From Favolaschia claudopus (Eukaryota; Basidiomycota; Agaricomycetes; Agaricales; Mycenaceae): a stretch of 64,000 nucleotides of DNA. Both the position numbers and the translations under genes were made by a program. The notes beneath the pieces are model-generated. The model was not told where the DNA came from and did not search any database. It saw nothing but the letters and a program-made list of their open reading frames with translations. Location of the stretch: assembly GCA_037176885.1 (NCBI GenBank), contig JAWWNJ010000011.1, forward strand, positions 2,418,001-2,482,000, given 5' to 3'. Below, in pieces: positions 33,987 through 44,946 of this stretch (its first letter is position 1; each line of letters opens with the position of its first letter).

Positions 33987-35540
33987 TCAACTGTCAGGAT
34001 CCTTGACAGAACCAAACGACCGCGACGGTCCAGCCTTCCCTTTGCCAACGGGTGACGGAAATGCAAAGGTGATCCCTTCCAAATCGTCGTCTTCCTGATT
34101 TTCGGCATCCTACATATAAGATAAAACGATATTCGATCAATCGCTTGGTACCCCGGACGATCGAGAATCTCACCACAAATGCGGAAGCCAGCAAGCTATT
34201 ATGCCGTATACTTTTAGGCTGTGATAGACGGTACGTTTCTCTTCGTTCTTGCTGTCGCGGGGAGTGGGCGGCGGTATCGGGGACGTGGAAGACGACGCTT
34301 TGGCTGAGCGATGAGCCGAAGGGGTGAGATTGACTTGTACCGCGTGGTGAACGACCAGGGACGCCAACGAGGAAGTTGCCGAGGATTGAGAGGGCGTATA
34401 TGCGACCTTGGAGGGCGAAGAGGAAGTTGAATGCTGGGAAAGATAGTGCATGTTGGTGGGAGCGCCGAGATGAGAGAAGGGCAGAGAAGAGATGGAAAGG
34501 GGCAGACGCACCGAAGCTATCATTCAAATATAGGATCATCATGGTGAGAGTGACTGTGGCGCAGACGGCGCCAGAAGCGACCACGAGAATAGTAACTCGA
34601 CGGACGAGACTAAACGCGTTTAGACGATGGAAGGAAGAGTAAGGCGTTGTATGCGCACCTCCTTGTCGTTCGACCGGGAACCGTCTCGGGCATAAGCTGC
34701 CAAAATTGTAGAGCGAGGCACGCAGAGATGAGGATGTCTGTTGCTGCGCAGGATACGGCGCCGATGCTGAGGGTATGGAATTGTGTCTGGTTAGAGGGAG
34801 GAGGGCAACGTAGAATCAACGACGTACGCCGTAGCCGTATATGCGAAGTTGGCAGTGGAGTTAGATCTAGGCTCAGCTAGAAGGATGAAAGCGGATGTCC
34901 AGGAGAACGCGACCTAGACGGTGTTCAGTCACAGTGAGCTTCACGATGTGAAGATCTTGAACGCACATGCACGATGATTAAAAGAACCATAGAGCAGCTG
35001 ATGATAAGGTTCGAAGTCCTAGATCAAAGAGATTCGGCATGAGACAGGTAGAGGAAGAACAGACAGATATACGCACAAAATATAAAACAGATTAGCGAAG
35101 AAGAGCTGAGCTACCGCCGACGAGATGTACGTCGTCATTATCTGCAGTGCGATGGGGACGGCAAACGCGTAGGGACTGTTGGACACCGTTCCAGTGATAT
35201 TGAAGACTGCTGCGACATTGATATCGACCGTGCAGATACCATCGGCCAGAGCCAGAGTAGCAACACCGAGCCGGTGGACGAAGGGTCGTGAGGGGCGTCT
35301 GAAATATTTGTAGCAGAGCATCAACTCGGCGGTATACAGGGCGACCTGGGGCCAATCGACGGTAGTTCAGCGCATGAATTCATGAAGGGGAGTGGTAGGG
35401 GGTCCGGAACGCACATTGAGCCACGATGCCGCCAGGAATTGACTGTGCGAGTGAGGTCGAAGTTAGGGACCGTACTTGGCCATGTAAAGAGCTGTATCGC
35501 ACATAAGGATGCTCGCCGGCGGCAGCGGCGAGGCGTCCAT
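33987..35540 (-). CDS. Multi-pass membrane protein, DUF6534-like, paralogue of 16216-17657
   Basis: Inverted relative of the gene at 16.2 kb with the same exon structure. ATG 35540-35538 gives MDASPLPPASILI, then FLAASWLNVALYTAELMLCYKYFRRPSRPFVHRLGV, spans with AAVFNITGTVS and ALQIMTTYISSAVAQLFFANLF, GAVSCAATDILISACLAL, TILVVASGAVCATVTLTMMI and GRIYALSILGNFLVGVPG. The tail is polar; the last exon can be read acidic to the TGA at 33987-33989 or, in another frame, basic to a TAG a few bases further, and I favour the former. About seven spans. The role is unknown; such proteins are often assumed to be receptors, which nothing here shows. Confidence 0.7.
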
Positions 35541-36489
35541 GTCGCCCTGGGGGTGGGCGGGATTTGGCGCACGTTAGCGAAAAAAGAGTCGGGGGCTCCA
35601 AGACATGCTCTTATGTAACTATGATCGTGACAGCCGCCTGTCACATTCACCTAAGCGAACTGAAATTCACCTGGACGGATCTGCATCCATGGAAACACAC
35701 GAGTGCATATCCCCGGAGTCGGAGTTGTTTTTTTATGGTTCCTGGTGATACATGGGCCTCGCCTCGCTGAGAGAGAGGCCAAAAAATGAAAGGTTTCATT
35801 GTCATCGAGGTTGCAAGGAGTGAACGCAACATAAAATGCAGGACGGATAGGGACGGATATGCCTGATTCGGGGAATCACTGTCAGGAGAAAAACGCGCAC
35901 TGTCGGGGTCCCGGAGCATCCGAAGAAGGCAAACTGATGTGGCTGATGGTCAACGGGTGGGAGTTTCCCATCATCCACCGAACCCTGATGATTGGGCGTG
36001 GCGCGGCGGCCGATGAGTTCCGGCCGACACATTCCGAGTGGCGGTTGAAGTCTTTCCAGGTTTCCGGCCTTTGTATGCAGATGCCACCTCATGATTCAAA
36101 GAGATACGATCCAGAACATACCGGTCGTCTTGATGAAATTGATGAAATGGTAGCTGGATCAGCAGAGCCGCGATAAATCAACTTTAAGCTGCAACTAACG
36201 AACTACATGAGTTCGAATAATAAGAGGGTCAACAGCGCTCACAGCATTCGCGGACAACAAGCGGACAATCTAAACCACTTACATACAGTGAATCGATAAT
36301 CAAATCGATCGACTTCATATTTCGGGGTGTAAACTTTATTTGTCAGTGACATCGCGGCAGGAAAATGCAACCAGAAAGGAAATTAAATTGTCAAAACCCA
36401 TATTTTGACATTCTCGCAGTTAGGGCGGCCACACGTGTGTCAGCGGAACCGAGTTCGACCCCGAGAATCCTTCTTTCTTTCCAACCTCC
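35541..36489. other. 0.95 kb spacer
   Basis: Between divergent genes. A 106-codon plus-strand ORF at 35859-36176 has no recognisable motif and I do not call it. Confidence 0.4.
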
Positions 36490-37497
36490 ATGAACATACA
36501 CTCTCTCAACTCATCAGTCGCGACTTCCACCCTGGTTCAAAGAGAGGTGGAAACTGAAATGAAGGCTGAAAGGCTCTGTGAAGACCTCGAACGAATAATC
36601 TTCGAGACTGCGGCGCTCTCGGACCCAGTTTCAATTCCTAACCTCATCCTTGTCGCTCGTAGAGTCAAGAACTGGTGAGTTGAGTATAAGGTCTAAATCT
36701 GAATAAATTCAACACTACATCTATTCAGGGTCCAGCCATTCTTTTGTCGAAGCGTCTTCATCTCCCACTCCTCATCCATTCCCGGCCACCCGCGATTCAC
36801 ATCTGAATTCATCTTGAAAGGCATATCCCGACAGCCTCCAGCCTTCTTTTCCTCAAATGTCCGAAACTTGTACATCGGGTATCATTTCCTCGGCGTAAAC
36901 ACAGTTCTCGGCGCATGCAGCGGCGTCACCGAACTGTTCCTCAACTTCGGATTGCTCGTGAACATAGCCGTGCTAAATCGCATGTCCCGGCTTCAGCGCC
37001 TAACGATCGAAATCGACCGTCTGTTCTCAGGACGGCCCGTCGATTTTTCGATACCGCTGTTCCAAAACCTCACGCACTTGGAGATTCTGGATGGTGCGGG
37101 TGATCGTACTGTCGTGCAGTGGAGGAAGATCGCGTCGCTGCCCAATCTCACCCATCTGGCGTTCGCAGACCCTCGCTTTTGTCCCATCTTCTGCGAGATG
37201 TTGAAAGAATGGAAGAGATTGAAATGTCTCATCCTTTTAACCAATGCTACCTTTCAGTTGGAATCATTGTTTGCTGTAGAGGCAAATGGAGACCTTCGGT
37301 TTGTGATTAGTGGCCCAATTGATTTTCAGTTGGACTGGCAGAAGGGGGTAAGCGGGGAAGGAGACTACTGGGAGAAAGCGGAAGAAGTGATTGCTCGAAA
37401 ACGTGCGGTAAAGATGCATGGTGAGTTGCTCTTGCTGCATCCCTGCGATAAATTGGAACAGTGTGATGCTATAGCGAATATGTGCCACACTACATGA
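36490..37497 (+). CDS. F-box-like / LRR-like protein (two exons, about 315 aa)
   Basis: Member of a family common in mushrooms: an N-terminal F-box-like helix set (LCEDLERIIFETAALSDPVSIPNLILVARRVKNW) is split by a phase-2 intron exactly at the Trp, as in the paralogues at 61176 and 39700. It is followed by weak leucine-rich segments such as NVRNLYIGYHF, LSRLQRLTIEI, NLTHLEILDGAG and LPNLTHLAFADPRF. Proteins of this type usually select substrates for SCF ubiquitin ligases, but most expanded fungal copies are uncharacterised. The C-terminal half, with WEKAEEVIARKRA, is conserved in the 61.2 kb paralogue (FWARAEAFIAARRA). Confidence 0.75.
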
Positions 37498-38203
37498 AGA
37501 CTCCTTCACTTGCGGTGATTTTGCAAGTGTAGCTAACGAGGGATGACGAGCAAATTTAGATTGAATTAGACTAGACCTGTGCAACGGCCAATATCAGATT
37601 TACAGAGCGAGCTTTTCATCGAATCGAATCGAATCGAATACGCTTACAATACGAATACACATATCATATGACGGGAAGCTCACAAATCCAACGCCTCGAT
37701 TACCAGCCTCGTGGTATCCTCGCCAGAGAATAATAACTGCGGAGGACATAGCTGATATGAGGAGACTTCTGCATCAAATCGGCCGCTTCTGACACTTCTG
37801 CGCCTTGAGAGTGCCACTTTCTTCATGGCAAACTTTACATGTACCCCATGACAGAGACTAAAGTCATATATTAGCAGACTCACTGACGCTTTCTGCGGGA
37901 TATTATTTAATTTGATGTTTTCCAATCCAATCTCGGGGCGCGAATTCTTTCACCATTTCACAGGCAATTTGTACCACCTACTTGTAGATTTGACCAAGCT
38001 ACTCATGAGCAATGACAAGGCAGCGTTGGCTACGACTGCAGACGTATATCTACACGCTTTCATGCACGACTACCCAGGGAATCGCGCAAGCGAGGAGATG
38101 GGAAAAAACAGAGACATTGTATCACGTGAGCGCGACTCGGAACATCCCGTTTTGATCCGTTGATCGTCGGCGTGACGGTCTTGGTCTGCATTGGAGTCCC
38201 ACC
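37498..38203. other. Spacer with a GAATC microsatellite
   Basis: About 700 bp without a recognised gene. Near 37618-37640 the pentamer GAATC is repeated four times in a row. Confidence 0.5.
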
Positions 38204-39116
38204 ATGACCTCCGACAACGACGATAGAGCTGAGTCTGGCGACGAGTTCGACTGCGATAGCGACGACGGTGCTGCATTGTCTGCGTCTTTCTGGAGTGAAA
38301 GTGAAAGGGCCGACCGCTCTTTTGCGCCAATGCCAGAAAGACTTGCGCTACCGCTCGAGCTTCACCGACTGATTATTTACCATTCGAATGAATTTGAAGA
38401 TATGTGGGGGAACTGGCGTCTAGGTGATCTCATCTTGTGAAAGAAAAAAATCTTGAAGTTAATTCTGAGCAATCGTGCGTAGTGTGCGCGTTTTGGAGAG
38501 ACGAAGTCGAGCATCTCGCAAAAACCGAGTGGATTCGCCAGGTAGATTTTCGTTATAACCTTGGAAAACTGGTGAACTCTTTTGCCGTTGGAACTCTGTG
38601 TCTTTCGCTGACTGTATGTTTCTGCGGTTGTCTTCTGTTACCACAGAACGGCAACTTCCACTTTCAACGGCTTGAAGAAGACGAGGCTATCTTTGCTGCG
38701 TACAAACGTGCCATGTCTTACCACTCGTCATTGACAAATGCAATGAGGCGATGTGGCCCGCCAGCCGTGAAGCTAGGTTTCATTATCCATGATATCCCGG
38801 TGCGTGGTGTTCGCGTATTTTTTGGTGATCCCTTTTAATGAGCTCCCTCTGATCGAAATTCGAACAGACTCCGGAACTTTCTTTCGACTACGTCAATCTC
38901 ACTCTCACCTGTCCATGGCGGGCAGTCATCCGCCGTGTTCTGGGTGAAGAGTTGCGTGTCCAAGCCCAATGCGCAGTAGATGATTCTGGGAAGAATTATG
39001 AAGACGCCTGTGTGGTTGTACGGCGAGAGAGAATGGGCAGGGCGGATCGAAGAGGCGATGAATGGCTCAAGGCGGAGAGGTTTGCGGAGTTGTGCCGTAG
39101 CATGTCAGTAAGCTGA
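38204..39116 (+). CDS. Unknown acidic protein, copy A of a tandem pair (four exons)
   Basis: Starts MTSDNDDRAESGDEFDCD, an acidic tail, then PMPERLALPLELHRLIIYHSN, an F-box-like helix pair. After an intron it continues VCAFWRDEVEHLAKTEWIRQ, after another NGNFHFQRLEEDEAIF, and the last exon has LTLTCPWRAVIRRVLGEELRVQAQ and VVVRRERMGRADRRGDEWL, ending SMSVS. Each exon has a counterpart in the gene at 40491 in the same order and phase. I do not know the family; the LPLELHRLII segment suggests a distant F-box relative. The reading frame is open throughout. Confidence 0.6.
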
Positions 39117-39357
39117 GTTTTGACGTAGATAAGACGTAGGAGGTATAATCTCGAGACCAGAAAATATATCTCCTATGCCTCTACGTCGAAATCCAACTTA
39201 CTGGCAGACTTGAGTCTGGCTGTGTGATTGTAGTTAGGTAGTGTTGGGACCTCGATTCTAGCTTACCAGCGCAGCGACTTTGAACAAACGACAGTATTTA
39301 TACCTATAAGTCTAAGTAAATAGGTCTTTGAGAGGGTGGGGTGCAAGCGCCGTTACC
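39117..39357. other. Short spacer
   Basis: About 240 bp between copy A and the truncated F-box-like gene. Two TATCTCC-type palindromic stretches lie near 39130-39185; AGACGTAGGAGGTATAATCTCGAG and its near inverse face each other there. Confidence 0.4.
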
Positions 39358-39700
39358 CTAATTATAGAAATCTTCGTTTGGATGTTTGAGTTTTCCAAAA
39401 TCTCGTCGCTGGTATGGCATAAGCCGTGCGATAGGGAATGGTTGTCGCTGCTGCTGGGAGACGGCTATTGGCTTTGCGATGTATATGACCCGATACAAAT
39501 ACGGTTCTACCCTGTATAACCACTGCATGAAATCTCTGACGGAGGACTTTGAAATCAATACAATACCATATCTTGACCCGCGCGGCGACGAATAGCAAAG
39601 AATAGACTTGTGTTGTTGTAGCAGCGCGGGCAACAATTTCAAAGATTATTCGTTCAAGCTCTAGAGGTAGTGCAGAGCCGACGGTTTTACGCCCAAGCAT
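39358..39700 (-). pseudogene. Truncated F-box/LRR-like paralogue
   Basis: Exon 1 on the minus strand reads MLGRKTVGSALPLELERIIFEIVARAATTTQVYSLLFVAARVKIW and the phase-2 intron at the Trp is conserved. Exon 2 starts VEPYLYRVIYIAKP like the paralogue at 61176, but ends at a stop after about 48 residues (TAG at 39358-39360), without any LRR part. Only the F-box-like front of the gene remains. Confidence 0.65.
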
Positions 39701-40490
39701 TGAAGCTGTAGGCCTGAAGTCTTCGTTGGCCTTTTATACGACTTGATGATCACCAGCCACTAGATCAATCGGACGTGTTGGCAGGGCAACAATAGTGAAT
39801 GGTTACTGCGACGGTTACTGGTATCCAGACAGTACAAAGACTGTTGTTGTGTTCGAATCTGTGAGCGAACGAACCAGGTGAAATTGATGGGGTTTGTGGG
39901 CCACACTTCCGTTTTCGATTACTCACTATGATGAACCATCCTTCGATTTTCTTCAAGCAAGCAGCAAGCTGTCTCGCCAAATTCCCCGCCAGATATTCCG
40001 CACTTCCGGTGTTGCTTGATGAAGGTCGACGCCGACATCCGCATGGACGGTATGATGTACCGCACATTAGTAGCCGGCATTCTACCGCAAGCTATTAAGA
40101 GCTCACCGAATGTTTTATGCCTACAAAGCACTTGGACCTGACATTGAAGATGTTTCTGAAACAGATAGCAAGAATATCGTCCAATTCAACTCGACCTTCT
40201 TGCGACCTTCTGAAGTTCTGCCAATAAGTACCGTGGTATGTATAATGTTGGTGTTCACAAATGGGCGGCACCCCTGAAGACCACATGCTCCAATTGTGGT
40301 GGAACCTCGGATGGAACACGGTGATTCGATTGCAGCTGCATTCGGTATTGAACATGCGGGGTAGGTAGTGGTGGTGTGTGAAGAAGAAGGGAGGACAAAC
40401 AAACCATATCAATCGATCGGCTAGACCGGTCCGTGTTTCAAGTCCATCAACTCACGGCCCGCCAGCAAAACGCTCTTGTCATCTCCCTCC
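39701..40490. other. Spacer without a recognisable gene
   Basis: About 790 bp; short ORFs on both strands without similarity that I can see. Confidence 0.45.
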
Positions 40491-41592
40491 ATGGCCGCGG
40501 TCAACGACGTGCACACCGTACCTCCAGTAATCCGCCCGGAAGGTTTTGAAGAAGAGGTAGAAGAGGAAGGGGACGAGGAGGAGGAAGAGGAAGAGGAAGA
40601 GGAGTGGGAATCCGACGAGGGAAGCTTCGACGATGGTGAAGACGATGACTCGGATGCGGCGTCCTCTGTTTCGTCAACGATCCCACGAAGCACTCTAGCC
40701 CCAATGCCGGAGCACCTCACGCTCCCCGTCGAGCTTCACCGTCGAATCATAGGCCATTCGAATTCTTCAAGTTACCATGAAATCTGGGGAACCTCGCGTC
40801 TCGGTGTGTTCATTCTCTTCATTTTCGCAAATAAATTCTGATTCCATGGGTCTGTGTAGTGAGCAAGGGTTGGAAGTCAGACGTCGAGCATCTGGCTAAG
40901 ATGCACTGGATCAGGGAGTCAAGCTTCGAATATCCGGGAGAGATGATCGTACGTCTTCATGGTAAAATATTCTGCGTCGTTTAATGAGGACCTGAAGTGG
41001 GACCAAAAAATTGGAAAAGTCTTCTTGAATGGAGACTTCAGTTTCCAACGCCTTGAAGGCGACATAGCACACTACGCCATCACCGACTGCGCACCGGAAT
41101 TTCGCAAAGCACTGGTTCGGGTGTGCAAGACCTCTAGAGCTCCGCCGGACGTGCAGGTAGGTGAAATCGTCCACGACGTCGAGGTAAGCCAAAATATCAA
41201 TTCCCTCATCTAATATCATCTCTGTTTACGATGGATTATAGATACCCGGTATGCAGGTTGACTGGGACACCCTCACCCTCACCTGTCCCTGGCGTCCCCT
41301 CATCGCGCGCCTCATGGCGGAAGAGCTCCGCGTCGAAGCGCAGCGCGCCACAGGGTACACCGATCTCTGGAAGTTTGCGAAAACGGCAAAGAAGCGCAAT
41401 GGCGGGGAGAGCGCTGACATGGAATCGATCGGGCAGATGTTGAAGATGTTTGGGAATAATTTCAAGGATGCGTATGTTGCAGTGAGGAGGAAGAGGATGG
41501 GATATGCGGATAAGGAGGGAGATGAGAGGTTGAAGTCGAAGAGGTTCGTTGCGAGCTTGGCGGGAGTTGACGACGTGGATGAGGATGAATAA
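40491..41592 (+). CDS. Unknown acidic protein, copy B of a tandem pair (four exons)
   Basis: Paralogue of 38204-39116. After MAAVNDVHTVPPVIRPEG comes a run of about 40 mostly Glu and Asp residues encoded by GAG/GAA repeats (about 40545-40665). Then PMPEHLTLPVELHRRIIGHSN, VSKGWKSDVEHLAKMHWIRE, VFLNGDFSFQRLEGD, IVHDVE and LTLTCPWRPLIARLMAEELRVEAQ follow, ending VDDVDEDE. Introns start at GGTGTGTTC, GGTAAAATA and GAGGTAAGC and keep frame. The Glu-rich run is the main difference from copy A. Function unknown; acidic tracts occur in chromatin proteins, but nothing else supports that role. Confidence 0.6.
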
Positions 41593-41866
41593 AGTGGGTG
41601 TGTGCCCGTGGAAATTTCAAAAAATGTGCGCTTGAACGATCTTCGAGTTCCGACCACACGTTGAACTTGTCAGTATAGAGTATTCTCATCCCGCACACAA
41701 ACTGACCGCAATCCCGTAGCATCAATGACATATGTTCGCGGTTTGCACGGTCCGGCAAAATTACTGAATCCTAACATTACACAAAATATCATACAGTTAA
41801 GAACCTCGGCTAGGTAAGAGCTTGTCGTTTCTTCGCCGTTTCCCATTCCAGATGAGATCCACCTAC

Positions 41867-43824
41867 TCATAAACCCTTGGGACCTTTGGTGTGTTTGACG
41901 TTGAATCTAAAGAAGCAGGTGAGCCCTCGTCAAACATCGGCGAGCGAGCATTGAAAATTTACCTCAGGGGATCGTATTTGGCGTACGTCTGCTTGAGTTG
42001 GGAGTAATTGGGGTAAGTCGCGAACATATCCTGACTCGCGGCCCCTTCGTTGACGTACAGCGGGACGCCCGGGCTCGGTGGAGTCCTACAGTCATCCGCG
42101 GTGAGAACGTAAAACAGGCCTGAAAAGAATGAATATGTATGCTCACTGTTTGAAAAGCAACTCCAATCCGACTTGCGCCGCAGGCGGCACAGAGGTGAGA
42201 CTCGGGTCGTAGATGTTATAATAGTTTATCGTCGCATAGCTAACGCCCGGATTCCCTATAGCATTCGGCCCAGACCTGCTCGCCGCCCATTGGACGCTCG
42301 GAATCGGGGACACGATGAGGAAGCTGGAAATCACGTCTGTTCTGAAGGCATTGGTGTAGTTAACGAAGTCCCGGTAGCCGTTCGCGAACAGTTGCTCGTC
42401 GCCCACCCAGGAAGAGGCACCGAATTGCTCGCCATTGCCGCGGGCGTCGCCGGCGATGAGGAAGGAGATGTCGTAGTAGCTGAGCGGGGAGAGGTTTTGC
42501 GCGGTGCTGGGGATGGCGAGGAAGTCGCCGAAGATGTCGGGTGGGAGGGAGGTGCCTTTGTAGAAGACGTATATGTTGTGTGCGGCGGCGCTCGTGGTGT
42601 CGGAGTTGATGCGGGCGATGAAGCCTAGTTGAAAGGTGAGTCGGTGAGTCAAGCCGCAAAATTTGGAGGAAGAAAATGATTTGAGTGTGGTATAGAAGAC
42701 GTGCATACCTGCTTTGGGATCCGTGGTGTCGCGGATGTACTTCGCGGTTGCCTTGTTGAGCGCTTGGGCTGCGGAACCAGGATACTATGGCGGGAAAAGA
42801 AAAAACAGGCTCAACTTTGAGAACGCAGGAGACTCGGAAGAGAGCAGTCGACGCACCGTGATCGTTCCACCAAACCACTCCTTGTCGTCCTTGGTCCCAG
42901 TATGGGCCGCATACAGCTCGTACCGAGTGACGATACCAAAACGATTCGCCCCGCCTCTGAGCGCGCGGAAGAGGTCCGCATATTGGTTTGTCGCCGATAC
43001 CGTTTTGAGCTCGCCGGTAACTAATACGACATCCATCTCCTTTATCAAGTCGCACGACCAGCCGTAGAGAGGTGACATGAAGCTGATACCCCCGCCGAGC
43101 AAAAGTCCGCTGCCGATGTCGCTAAAAAGTGATTGAGACCTCATGGTCATTCCGACGGGGGCGAAGGAAGACTCACCTCGCGCGCCCTCCAATGGGTGAA
43201 ACTCCAAACTGCTGGACGGCCTCTTCGGCTTCGCCCCAACGCGTCCCCGGAAGCAGGGTGATTGTGTCGGTGGTCGGGTTGTACGTTGTGCCCTTCATGT
43301 GTGCGAACGAGATCAGGACACCGTCCGTAATACTGTCAACGGTGAACGGACATTAGGGCCGTTCATTTAAGGAGGGTATTCAAATGGTTACGTGCGTACC
43401 TGTTCCATCCAACCATAGCGCTATGAGACCCTGCCTGAACCGCATAGTTTGCTCCCATTAGGAAGATACTGGCCATCGCCGCTTGGACGTGTTGGGCATT
43501 CCGAGGATAGACGATGCAGGTGGGATGACTGAATGAATTGAAGAGGTTCCAAGTGTTCGAGACAGTTTCTTGGTATTCTGCTCCCGAGGACTCGACGAAG
43601 GCGCTCCCGATCTTGAGCGACGTCAAGGTACATGCCACCTGCGCTGCTAAGGCGAGGGGAAGGACAGCCTCGCCCGCAGGGTTCGCTGTGACATTCAATG
43701 GGACGCTGACATCGCTTCCAGAGACGGTAATGGGAACTCCGGCGACGGTGAGAGACGACGCGGGAGTGGTGCACGCAGCGACCACCAGAGCAAGGAAGGA
43801 CAAGACTCGGCGAGGAAGAGCCAT
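41867..43824 (-). CDS. Secreted FAD-linked oxidase, berberine-bridge (BBE) type
   Basis: Flavoprotein oxidase of the PCMH/VAO superfamily. ATG 43824 opens a signal peptide (MALPRRVLSFLALVVAACTTPAS). The FAD domain follows: PTCIVYPRNAQHVQAAM, then AVQAGSHSAMVGWN, whose His is the usual covalent FAD anchor, and DIGSGLLLGGGISFMSPLYGWSCD with RGGANRFGIVTRYEL. The C-terminal BBE segment ends LYVNEGAASQDMFATYPNYSQLKQTYAKYDPLRFNVKHTKG. Introns are GT-AG, and the stop is at 41867-41869. The first 24 codons of the longer frame at 43848 lack an ATG. Family members oxidise alcohols, sugars or alkaloids extracellularly; the substrate here is unknown. Confidence 0.85.
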
Positions 43825-43873
43825 GGGAGAGAGTCTGTGGGTCCACAACGAACTCTTAAGCCTCCACGGCAGG

Positions 43874-43880
43874 TTAAATA
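43874..43880 (-). promoter_or_regulatory. TATA-like box of the FAD oxidase
   Basis: TATTTAA on the minus strand, about 50 bp before the ATG at 43824. Confidence 0.3.
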
Positions 43881-44946
43881 GTCGGTGCGGCGGCCGCCTT
43901 CAGGAACCGCGCTCGGAATGAAAACTGGACGGAAACGGTATAGTTCCTCTCACAGAACCGACGGCCGGCCCGATAACCATGCTGAGGTTGGTGGCTTCCG
44001 TAAAATAGTGCTTCTCTCAACACCCTCAGGCGTCGCTTACTTGCCGGTCTCGTTCTGATGCGTGTTCCTGGACTTGCTCAACTTAGTTGCGAGTCTTTCG
44101 ACGGCAGGAGAGACCTACTTAGAAGGAGTTCAAGCTGTGAAGGAGTTGACCTGCTAACGCTCGTCACCAGCACCTGTTTCCGCAGTTATGAGTTTTCGGT
44201 GACCCGTCGCGTGGGATTTCACCCAATTTTGCCTTGGCGTTTTTTTATGTTCGGCCAGACGAGAAGTGTAGTGGACTTGGACTGTCTCCCATCTCTCGTA
44301 CCCAGATTCCCTTCAAATTCTGACCTCAGTTTCAAGAGTTAAATTTGCAACTCGGTTGAGCAACACACGTCCACAAAGAAGGCAAATTCCGCGCCACATG
44401 CAACCGTTTTTGATTGCCGATCTTTGCCGAACCTTCTCTCTTCCTTCCCACTACATACGACGACGGAAAACTTTCGAGCCATTGGTTTGGAGCTCACGAA
44501 TCGGTGGCTTGCATTTTGTGGCATCAAGGCAATCCAGGTCCACGAGTGCAAGCAATCCAGTCAACAACCCTAGCGAGCGACTCAGAAGAACTTGGTGAAT
44601 CTTTAACGGCTTAGCCCGGTGATACCATCTCTACGCGAAACTTCTGACACGCGAGTAATGTACGAATATCTCGGGCTTCTGGTTTAAATTGGGTTCGGGG
44701 AACTCTTTTCGCTCTTAGCGCCAACCGGAATGAATTGTTTACGAACCCCAGAGACACCGCGACGTCGAGCGCTGTACGTTAATATTCGGCAACCGTTACC
44801 CTCATAAAGAAAGAACCTGAGTCTGAGGGTGGACGCCCCGCTACCCGCTTCTTTACCTCCCCGAAGGGCCAAAACGTTCATTGCTCGGTATACAACCAGT
44901 CTGTTTGCGTGCTTGCATTGGCTGGTTCCATTCAAGATACTCTAGT
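43881..44946. other. 1.1 kb spacer between divergent genes
   Basis: Shared upstream region of the FAD oxidase and the DUF6534 protein; no further gene recognised. Confidence 0.5.

Noticed and set aside
35859..36176. 106-codon ORF on the plus strand
   Set aside because: No motif, no start context, composition like the surrounding spacer; probably chance.
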